The translations under genes were made by a program, and so were the position numbers. A model generated the notes under the pieces. That model made no database searches. It saw only the letters and a program-made list of their open reading frames with translations, and was not told the DNA's origin. A DNA stretch of 64,000 nucleotides from Eumeta japonica (Eukaryota > Arthropoda > Insecta > Lepidoptera > Psychidae): NCBI GenBank assembly GCA_005406025.1, contig BGZK01001619.1, forward strand, positions 1 to 64,000. Reading direction: 5' to 3'. Positions 12,401 to 24,400 of the stretch are shown here, piece by piece; the first letter of the stretch is position 1; every line of letters starts with the position of its first letter.

Positions 12401-15400
12401 CAAAACATTTAACTTTTTTCCAAGAAACAGACAACACTTCAGAGCAAAGATATTTCGTCATATTGAAGATTCGAGCAATGTAATAATAATTATGTATTCA
12501 AACTTATCTGCATTGAGAATCAAAATATCAGTTCTCAGCCAGTTGCCAACTGAATCCGGAACAAACTTTACATGTTGAAATAACTGAAGCCAAGTTTCTG
12601 CATTAAAAGCAGTACTGTATTGTCTGCAAGTCCTAAGGTTTTCTGATTTTTATTTGGCAAGAACTAATAGTATATGCGTATACATAAAATGAGGTGAGAG
12701 TAATAAATTCGCAACCGACTATATTATCAATTTTGACACATTGTAAACCCAGTTCAGTTCGATCGCCCGCCCGGAACGGACGCTCCCACGCGCCCGCTCT
12801 AAGCGCTCTTACTGTTGCTAACGCATTTCGCATTTCTGTGCAGGTCGCCGCCCCTGTTGCGCCCTACGACCCTCCCGGCCCATTCGATCGAGAGTCCGCT
12901 GCGCCGTCGGCCGCCATGCTTCATATTAATTAATTATTTACTTATTTCTTTGAGATTTTTAATTCGCACAGTTTTTAAAGTTTGAATTACTTTTCAAATC
13001 CCTTAAGGTCAAATCACTGGCTACCTAACAGTGTCAACAAGATGATTTGCAGCGAACCCCGGGCGCTGGCTTTTCACGGCAAACCCGGCCGGAACTGTTA
13101 CCACTGGCCTTGGACGGTGCTCCTAGTCGACAACCGACAAGGTGTTGCCTGCCCACTCTCCTATATCCCTAAATACATTCTCCGTCCTCCGTTTGCTAGG
13201 TCTATTGCAGGCCTAGCTCGGAATCAAAGCGGTTAGGGTCACTAAGCTATAGCCCGCGCCTACGAAATGAGAATTAAAAACATTTAATTTATAACGACTT
13301 ACTAAACGACACATCGCATCACATAATCAACACACGATAGGGTCTTTGGTTCCGCATTTCCAACCACCGAGCTCTGGGAATACCGCCGACCGGGCAGCGT
13401 CGTCTATTGTTCAACTTAGTGAACATTAAACATTAATAAACAGTAATTAAACACCTGCGCCGCGGCCGTCAAATGAACTGTTGAACGTGAACGTTTTACA
13501 CTTTTACAGCATTAACATCGAACAATATTTTAACACAATTTTCATTTTCAAATAGAATAACGAGTTCATAAAATCGCAATCCCCGATTATAGTCACGAAG
13601 GGAAAAAATAAACGGCAGGCAAGCTCATCGTCGTCTGACGAAGAGTTGACGTGCTCCGATAGCACAGTCGTAGGAAAGGAGAGCGAGTCCGAAAAATCCG
13701 AAACTTCTTTTACCCTCGTAAAGAGAAAAAACAAACGAGCGCTGAAAAAAGCAAGGGTGGCCCGCAGCCAGCCGGCGATGGGCATAGATCCATCACCGGG
13801 TCCCACAACGAGTGCAAATGACGCACAGCCTTCCCCCCTAACCGGGCACAACCAACTGAGACTCCGACTACAGCAACCACCTCCGCGCAGGTGGTGCTCG
13901 GCGGAGCCCCCAAGTTGACGGGTACCAAACCCACCGCACCTCTCAAACTCAAAGCCTTCCTCTCCATCTTTCTGCGAAAAGGCGCCAACTTTGTTAAAAT
14001 CTCCGCTGACTATTTACGTCTGCCAATCAACTACAGCAAAGCCGTCCGCGTCGACGACAACGACATTCAAATTCTCTGCACAGACGTCGAGACTTTCCGA
14101 AGTCTCAATAAGTACCTTGTTGACAACAAGGTCCAATTTTATACATACGCTCTCGAGGAGGAGCATAAACTGAAAGTGGTGATCCTCGGCATCCCAGCCG
14201 ACTTCGCCGTCAATGACATCAAAGCTGACCTTAACGATCAGGAATTCCCCGTGTACTCAATGCACAGAATCGTCCGTCGCGACGGTCCCCCCCTTTGGCG
14301 AGTTCTCGCGGTGCTTCCCAAGATCTGCTATACAATTTAACTTTAGTAAGCCAAGAAGTTCACTAGCCTTTGTCGATTATCGTTTCTTTTTCCTCTACTA
14401 AAATGGCTAGCAAACCTGGCACAAGCACACAATCTCAAAGTCATAAATAGCTTCTTTAATAAAAACAGAAATAGAAAATTGATCTGGATGTCTCCCGACG
14501 GGAATGTTAAGAATGAGATAGATTTCATATTTTCTAATGAAACCCAAATCTTTAAAGATATAAATATAATTAATAAGGTGAACTTCAATACAAATCACAG
14601 AATGGTGAGAGGAGAAATCTACCCAAATGAAATAAAGAAAAAGAGACAGTATACTAGGAAAGGAATTCTGCTAAATCAAATCCTACTTCCCATCCCAGAA
14701 AACTTGTCGATAATGTTGAAGAATAATTAACTGCCTAATAATATAAGTGAAGACATACAGGGAAATTATAACCTAATGGAGGAAGTACTTCAATAAGTAT
14801 CTAAAAAACTGCATATCACAAAAAATTGAAAAGATAAAATTGGAGATGAAGCCAGACACTTTATGGAAACCAGAAAAAATCTTTTAAAAATTAAAAAACA
14901 AAATAGAACACAAATAACGAACTTCAGTAAACAAATTAATGAGAAATTCAGGACACATAAGAGACAAACAAAAAATAGGGCTATCCAATACTACATTAAA
15001 AAATGAGGAGACATTAAGAAAGCCTTAAAAGAACCGAAAGAGATAACTGCTTGGATTACATAGATTAAAAGTAAGGCAACTGGAGTAAAAGAAACAAAGA
15101 GACTCGAAATTATGGAAATAGCTACAGCTTTCTGTAGCACATTATATGATGACATAGACTACACAAATATTCAATGCCTACGAAAAGATGAAGAACCGAT
15201 TCTTTCAATAATAGAAAACGAAATAAGAAACAAAATACTGTCCCAAAAAACTACAGGGTTAAACGAAAATCAGCCGAAAGAACAGGCGGAAATCAGAAGC
15301 GACTCTTCAACAATGACCATATTCATGTCGTAAAACAAGTTATCCAAAAAAGCAAGGAGTGCGAAAAAATCTACTACTTCGCATTTGTAGACTACAATAA

Positions 15401-18400
15401 GGCATTTCACTCCTTGAAATACTCACACATTTTGGACGCTCAACATTTACAAGGAGTACATCCAAAGTATATTAGGATAATAAATAATGTATACAAAGAA
15501 TCGACAGCAACAATCCAGACTGAAAGAAAAGGCCCAGCCTTCAAAATAAAAATAGGAGTACGGCAAAGAGATCCCCTCTTGCCAAAACTATTCTAAGCGG
15601 TATTATAACATATATTCAGGAAAATTAATTGGGATGCTTTTGGAATAAATATAAATGGCAAAAAGCTTAACCATCTCAGATAAGTAGACGACCTAATTCT
15701 GTTCAACGAAAACCTGAAGGCTTATAATTAATGTTAACATAACTAGATAAAGAAAGTAAAAGAGTGGGTTTGACTATGAATCTAAACAAAACAAAAGTAA
15801 TGTCAAACGACATTAAAACATCTGTATGGGTAAATTTGAATCAAATAGAATATGTTAATGAATATACATAGGACAAATTATGGCACCTGAAAGCCAGATG
15901 CAGAAAGAAGTAAACATCAGAATAGGTAAAGCTTATAAAAGATTCTGGTCCCTAAAGGAAGTAATGAAGAACCCACACATATCCTTGAAAAATAAGACTA
16001 CAGTATTCAACTCATGCATACTACCATGTTTAACTAACGGAGCTTAAACTTAGGCCCTTACAAACAAACAAAGTAGAGCAATCAGAGTGAGCCAAAAACA
16101 GAATAAAGAGGAGCATGCTCAACATTAAACTACGAGACAAAATCGAATTTACAAATGTAAGAAGCAAGACAAAAGTTAAAGATGTCACATATACAGTGAA
16201 AAAACTTAAAAGGAACTGGTAGGCCATATGATATGAAAAGAAGTAAGAAAAAAACATGGACAAAAGAAGTGACAGTATGGTGCCCTCGAGGCGGGAAAAG
16301 AAGCAAAGGACGTCAAAAAATCAAAGGGACAGCTGACATGAAAAAAGTAGCTGTAATAACATGTCAAAGAAACGCCGAAAACAAGAAAACTTGGAAAACC
16401 TTAAGGGAGGCCTATGCCAAAGGACAAGCGGATAGTGTTACCGATGTCGAAGAATAGAGTTATTATTATTATATTGTTATTAATCAATAATCGTAAAAGT
16501 AATGCATGAATATTTACATTAATAATATTGAAAAATTATATAAACGATGTAAATAATTGCAAAGAAATATATATATACAATATTTATCCGTAATGAAGGT
16601 TATTTGATTTGATTTGAAGCCTACGAGTCGACAAATTGTATCTCATAATTTTGAACTCGAACATTCCGCAGTTCAATTATAAATACCTAGGAGTCACGCT
16701 CGACAAAGTCTTCATTTTAAAGATCACATCGAGCGCGTTAGAAAAACTGCAATTTTCTACCGAGCACGGCTCGGAGCCATGCTTGGTAGAAAAAGCAAAT
16801 TATCTGGGCACAATAAGAGCACTATTTATAAAATGTGAATAAGGACGGTGTTGACATACGCGTCCCCGATCTTCGCTCACGCCGTCCCGGAGCACTGGAT
16901 AGGCTCCAAGTTATTCAGAATAAATTCTGTAGAGACGCTACGGATGCACATTGGTGCGTCTATAAGTCAATACTTCACAGGGACTTAGAACTCCCAACCA
17001 TAGCTAACTTTACGAAGGACACACACAAACAATTCTTCGATATCGTGGAATTTCATCCCAATGCGCTCTTTTGTTCAGCAGTTGATTACAAACCACCTCA
17101 CCGTCATCGTTTTATCCGTAGAACACGGAATCCACTTCATGCTCTTACAGCGTCAGTAGGTAGGAAGTCTACGATACCCATGACTGACTAAGCGTAGGTG
17201 TTCCTCTACTAGTTAGGTCTTAGACCATAGCTCCCCTACTCCACCCGGCCTCTTCCGCCCCGGGTATGTAAAATGAACCCAACCCATGTCGGTATCCAGT
17301 GACTCCTGTGCTGAGGCGATCCCTTAAGGAATCGCCCATAGGGCATGTCACGCGCCGTCGACACCAACGCGTGTCGTTCGCCTACGTTCAGTAAAGCTAT
17401 TATAGAAATTCAACTAAATAGCATTGCCAACCAAATTATTCCAACTTCAGGGGGAAGTTTTTAGTGGGTTTCAGCCCCACACTACCTGCATGTACGGGCG
17501 CGAGGATGCGCGTTAAAAACACATTGTGAACTTCGACGGCAATAATCCTCAACTACTTGCAGTTGTTTGCTTTAATACCTAGTGCCTGGATAAAAGAGCT
17601 TTGCTCGGTATTTTTTTTATAAATCGTGGTTTTTTGAAAAATATTTTTACATACGAATTAAACACTGATGAAATATGAATAATATTTTTCGATCTTACCG
17701 CGTTTTTTTTTTGAAAGATCTTTTAGGCCTTTTTAATTGGACACATTATTTAAAATGATGCATATTTTATCAATGACATAGGTAAACAATTTATTTTCTT
17801 GGTCTAACCTCAAACTCATTGGCTTAGTAATGCTTAACAACGCTATCCATTGACAAGTAGCTTTAGTGTTGCTGTGTCGGTAAAGCAGTTGGTTGTTCCC
17901 AATAATAATTATTTTCACAAAAAAGAAACTTTTTCTCACAAAAGTAGAAACTTTACGTTTTCTCATAAAAGAAGAAACTTGAAAAAAAACTAAAAAATTA
18001 ATCATGTGAAATCGAACCGCGGTCTTTTGAATTCGGGACCGCCCGATTTCCCAACTATGCTATATATTATAATCTTGTCAATAGTGGCTAAATTTATCTT
18101 TGTACTCTAATTTTAATTTATTGCCTGAAAACATAAATAAAACGAGGTTTCCAAAAAATGAAATCTAAATCAATTTATCGCCCTCGAAACCCCCTGCATA
18201 CTAAATTTCATTGATATTGTTGAAGGCCTTTCCGAGATTCTGATTATATATATAAGTGTATACAAGAATTGCTCTTTTAAATGTTTGATTGATTTAATTT
18301 TATGCGTGATTGACGGTACAGAGACACGACTTCAAAGGCTTTAGTATGTTTCAAAAAATTTGCTAAGATTCTATTTTATGAATCTGAGTTATAAACAACA

Positions 18401-21400
18401 AACTTTAATTATCGAAGTATGCATGGCATCTCGTGTTTTTTTTTAATTTTAAAGACATATTGAGATGGTTAAAGGTCACTATTCATTTTAAGAGCATGCA
18501 TCGTTTAACCAGATCAGTAAGTTCCTATTTTTGCTCAATAGATATTGACATATTCCTCTACAAAATCATTTCTATAATTTAATCTTTTCTAAATCAAGTT
18601 ATCATTATTGGCGCTGCCATTACTGTCCCTCGAATGTAAAGATAAAAAAGTTCCCACCTCTCTGGTGCCTCTGGCGTTTGTCAAAACCGCTTTTTTAATG
18701 TGATCATCAAAACGCACCGTGGCCGCCCCATGAAAAATTATATCCACCTGAAAGAAATGTGAATATTAACGAGATAATATTAAATAATGTATATGGATCT
18801 GCTCTCACATACAATAAATAGGTGCTTCAAGCAACAAAAACTAACTAAACGTGTATTAAATAATAAAAATACGAGTAAAAATACAGATCTCGTGCTCTAT
18901 ATGACCTTTGGCTATACTAAAAAATATTTTTTCAGAAAATATATAAAAAACTCTATTTCGAAAACCGATTTACATAATTGTTTAACCAGACTTTAAAAAA
19001 TACTATTTACTTGTTTCCAACTAACACAGCTAAATAGTCGTAGTTATTCTTGGACTATTAATAACCCTAGAAGCAACACACAGTTCAATTTAGGTTTAGC
19101 AGCGATCATAAAAATTTGTGCCAAAGCTAAATTCTGTATACACAATTTAGTTATCACTTACTAAGTATATAACATTACAATAACAATTTATCCAATAACC
19201 TAGCGTTGAGCCTTCTTTGGCCACATTAGATACCCAAGTATTGGACAACCAAATCAACCACTAATAGGCCACAAGATATCTCTCCATAGTCTTTATTGCC
19301 TAATTCTATAGCAAATCTGTATTTAGAGAAATGGTCGATACCTGTAAAATATTCGATGCCTCCCAAGGTGAAAGTATCTATCTGCCGTAGTTGCATGAGA
19401 CGAGTGGGAGTTTCTGTTATTTCGTACGGTATGTTTATAGGTTTACGCGGGTATTTGACTAAATTGCATGTTTTACATTTGAGTACGTAGTCGTTGATCT
19501 TTTTACGCATGTTTTCAAAGTAAAACGTTTCTTTCAGTTCTTCCATAAGGGCAGGATTGGCTATGTGGTGTTGGTGTTTTTCGTGATATTGCTTAATGAT
19601 ATTATTTATTTCTTGTTTCCTAGTCAGTTCGTTACGCCATTTCTTGTAATGTAAGAGTTATATCTCGGAAAGGTCGAAATTGCTGCGTAATATTTCGAAG
19701 ATTTCGCAAACGAGCAGTACCAAGTCGCATACTAAGCCATATCGTTTATTGGGATCCATATATTGGTTTATTACGCGAGTTATATCTTGCAGATTTCCCA
19801 GGTTTACGTATAAATCGTATTTGTTTGGTTTGCGCGTTATGTTGACAAGGGTGTATGAGGCATTTTTGATAAAAATACGGTGGGTTCGGAAAGGTGGATG
19901 AGCGTCTACTGTCTTTATATCATTATCGCTATGTCGGTGTTTATATGTGTGGTGGCTCTGTCTGATTCCAATTCGTTATAAGGGATACGCGCAAGGGCGT
20001 CTGCGACTTGATTTAGTTTACCTTTCTTATGTACTATGTCATAATGGAGTTTGAGTTGGAGTTTGAGTCGCCATTTTGTGAGACGAGCGTTAGGCTCTTT
20101 GAGTTTATTTAGTCAAGTTAGGGCCTGGTGGTCCGTTTGGATGGTGAATCGTCGTCCGTAAATAAAGTGTGTGAATTGGTTCAATGCGTATAATATCACT
20201 AGAAGTTCTTTCTCGGTAGTATTGTATTTTTGTTCGATTAGAGTTAACGTTCACGACGTGAATGCTATCGGGCGTTCGTTACATATACATCAAATTGACA
20301 GCTTGGAACTTAAGTCCTGCATTCTGACCCAATAAAGCCGGGAGATAGTCACGATCAGTGTGACAGATGCGATGACAACGTCCGAAACAAACGGCTTAAA
20401 ATTTCCGAGCAATGAGACGAGTGTCCTAAATTAACTTAATCCAACCCGGTTATTTCTGGCTTAAAGGCAAAATTACAGAGCATTTAAATTTTTCTTCAAT
20501 AGTGAATTTAAATATTTTCACTACACTAATAGGCGTTTTATTTATATGTTACGTTAAGAAAAAAATATTTACCTCGTTCAGTAGCACTTTTCTGTTGGTC
20601 TCGCTCAACGCGAGTCCCAATTCGCTCGTGTCTCCCTCTATGCCAACAATTTTTGCGCCAAAATTTGGATCGTATTCTCTTAATGTATCATAACACTGAA
20701 AATCACATAAAGTCGGAAGTAACTTTTTAATATTCACATTTAAAACTCATTACAATCAAAAAATTCAGAATGAATTTAATTGCGTAAAACCTATCTATTC
20801 ATAGGAAATATGCTCTATTTGCCCTAATTCTATTAGCAAAGGTAAAAATAGTATCTACACAAAAAATAGATAATCTAAAAACGATTCATTTTTAGTACTA
20901 GTTGTGGTATGCTCTTTGTACTAACTCGCGCGGCCTTGGATTGAGTTCAATAATTTAAAACAGCTCCATCTAAACTGATTAAGCTTGACGAAGACACGAG
21001 TGAATTCGTATTAAAGTATAATCAGAAGGCTCACCGGGTCAGCCAGTTGCTCTTGAAGCCTCTGCGTCACATCTTTGCCTTTTTTAGGTCTCAGTAACAA
21101 ATAAATCCTATCGATGTCTCGGCAAGACCTGAAAAATGCAGATGAATTTTTATACGTTAGATTTTATAAAAAAAATTGTTTTACAATTTGCTGTTCAGAG
21201 AAAATACTATCATGATCTCATTATATAATTATTTTAGTGCAAAAAACTTAATGTTGCATAAAGTTACTTAATTGAAATATTTCTTTAGTTAAATTTATTT
21301 TTAAAATCGTATAAACTAAGTATAATGTCAACAACAAGGACTTAAGAAGTTAATTGAATAATATCTATACATATAAGATCTACACGTTTGAGCCGTGTTA

Positions 21401-24400
21401 GCTTGTATTTTTGGTACAACAACGATGACAACGTTCCATCCTTGTCGTTATCGTTGCCTATATCTTCTACATATGAAGCTCCGATGACGTTACAATTACC
21501 CGACCGCCGATATGCCTAAGGAATGGGGTGATTAAGGGTACCCTTTTATGAATATATAGGAAAGAAACAATCAATTTAAAAATATTAGCTATTTTTTTTT
21601 ATTTTTAATCCTGAATAAAAGCTGAATAATTCTTCGGCTAATGCTCTGTAATTAAACAGTATTATACAAATTCGTTTGATTACTTACTTGTTATTATAAT
21701 GATATATTTTTAATTACAAAGGAAAGGAGTTAAAATATGGGTCATAAATGATTGTCTCAATGCAATCTACACTTTGTAATAAATACCATGTAATCGCTTA
21801 ACTATGTTGCTATCAACGCCATGAGTTAAACTACGTGGAAGTGTAGCAGCATTAGCCGTCAATAAAGAACTTGTAGCCAAACTTTTATTGTTGGTTTCTG
21901 CACTCCATCTGATCTATTCCCAATTTTTTCGAATATGTACTAGACCTAATGGCAACTAATGAAGCGTCAGTAAGATTACAGTTTAGAATGGACTATGCCC
22001 GATGAGAATATTTTATGGTTTTTATCGTTGTTTTTTACAATTGGATATTTTTATTGTATTCTGTAATGAATTATTCAGTGTGCCAGTACTGAAAGAGATG
22101 ACATTATTAAGAAATTAGCATTTTTAATTAATATTTAATTATACAATTTAATTATTAATATGTTTCACTTATGTTATTTAGGTCATTGTAGTCTGACGCG
22201 TATTTTGAATTATCGCATTTCAAATCATATTAATTTGGATTTTAAAAGTAATTTATTTACATAAATATTAATCGTCAATGTTAATTATTTCATTTTATAT
22301 AAAATAATCACATGTTACCTCAGCAGTATTTCAATAATATAATATTAATTTTCCCATAATCGACGAAATCAATATGATATTTTTGATGTCTATTGACTGT
22401 AAGAACATTAAATTTTTTTTCATAATTCAACATCGTTTTGAAATAATATTTAGTCCATATATTAATTTGTTGAATTTTGTTTTCTCTAGTTAACTTTTAT
22501 ATTCTCGGTCTGTTATTTTATATTTTTAATATGCTTTGCTTCAGCTGCTATCGACTCCAAACACAACAAATTATTTAATTATTTTAAGAATGTCTGGGAA
22601 ATATAATTTCATAATGCAAGTAACTCTTAGTGTAACTTTTACTTATGATTAAAAGACAATTGTGTATATATATATATGGGTATATTTATATACCTGTTAT
22701 AATACTGAAAAAATGTAGTTACATTTATTCTAATTATTTATATTTATTAATGTCATCGTTGAAGAGCTTTACCATAGGTGAAGATCCTAACGGCTACTTC
22801 ATCTGATGTTGTTCAATAGTACAAACCATCCTCAGAAAAGCCCATATCCAAAATTTCAATTCCATGGTTGTTCACTGATGGAGAGTTTCATCGTAGGAAC
22901 AAAGCCTCACGGGTGCTTTCCTCTAGTGTACTAGAACACGATCCATCCTCGCATATAAGCGAAGTTTCAAGTCTATACTGTTCACTGTTGAAGAGTTCCA
23001 TCGTAGAAGGAAATACTAATAGCTGCATCGTCATCTAGTACACATCATCTAATACACATCCATCATTAGAGCAGCGTGTGCGCAGTTTCAAGTCTACGCT
23101 GTTCATCTCTAAAGAGTTCCATCGTAAGGGGAAATTCTCGTGGCTGCATCGTTCTCTGGTGCACAAGAACGCTATCCATCATCAGTACAGCCAGCGGTCG
23201 TAGTTTCGAGTCTATGCTTTTCACCCGTGAAGAGTGCCAACGTAGGTGGAAACCTTTTTTGCTGTATCGTTCTTTGATGTATAAGGACATGATCTATCGT
23301 CAAAACAGTTTGCACTTAAAGTTTCAAGTATATGTTGTTCACTGTTGTAGAATTCCATCATAGAAAAAAAATCGTCATGGCTGCGTTGTCTTCTGGTGTA
23401 CGACTTACGAAGATACGATCTATTTTAATGAAGTCTACACATTCGTGCTGTTTGTTGATAAGAAGCTCAGTTGTATGCCTTCATACTCCATTTCCAGTCC
23501 AGTTCAGCTCGTCCATTACCTTAATTAGGTACCCATCTCATTTTGAGACCGTTAAAAACTCAAAAAGATCTCAATCGTTATAAATTTCTCATTTGATTTC
23601 GGGAATTTTTCTCGTGTATGTAAGTCCAAGGTCTAATACCAGTGAAAATAAAATGATATACTAACCTAATGCTAAAGGAATCATTAAAATCGGTTTATAA
23701 ACAAAAAAGTTATATGTAAATATACATTACAATGAATTGAGAACCTCCTGCTTTTCTTGATACCGTTATAAAAATACCCCAAACATAATAGTAATGAGTA
23801 AAATATAGCTAATTTGTTAAAAAAATTAACCTTTCTTACGATTTATATGAAAATCGGTCAAGAATAATTCGCGTCAGGCGAAGACACAGAAACCACATGC
23901 AAACCTATCGACTGCTTGAGCCGAACTGAGAGCTATGAAACAATATTATCATCCCTATCATTAGGACGTTGTTCCCTTGGCATGAAATGAAGAGCGCATA
24001 TCTTACTTCATTTTATTTATTACATTAAGAATGTGCTAAATAGTTTCCCTCGACTAGAAATTAATTCCTTGTTGAGAAAAGGAGGTTTCCTTGTTAATTA
24101 TTCTTTCGGCTTGTGTAAAATTAATTGTATGTCTCAGCTTAAGAGTCAAAGATTTTCATTTAAATATTTTAAATCGTTTTTTTCAAATAATTTAAATGAA
24201 AGGGTTAATGTTAATATTTTTACTCATTTGTAGCTTGTATTAATATTTAACGCTTCTATTTTTACTTTCTAGTATATGTTTGAATATTTAACAAATTACT
24301 TGAAAAATCAAATTTTCTAGATCAGCTACTAATTGAAATTTGAGTCGCCTTAATTCACGTCACAGTATTGTTTTTCTAAGTGTTAGGAACTCAGAGTAAT

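Noticed and set aside
12694..13236. Two open frames of about 80 codons in the jockey 5' region
   Set aside because: The inverted copy at 7806-8527 does not keep these frames open, so they are probably non-coding 5' UTR.
18000..18066. Possible tRNA gene on the minus strand
   Set aside because: A and B boxes are present but the acceptor and anticodon arms do not pair; better read as a SINE head.
23066..23583. Overlapping open frames on both strands
   Set aside because: They lie within the minisatellite and repeat with its unit.
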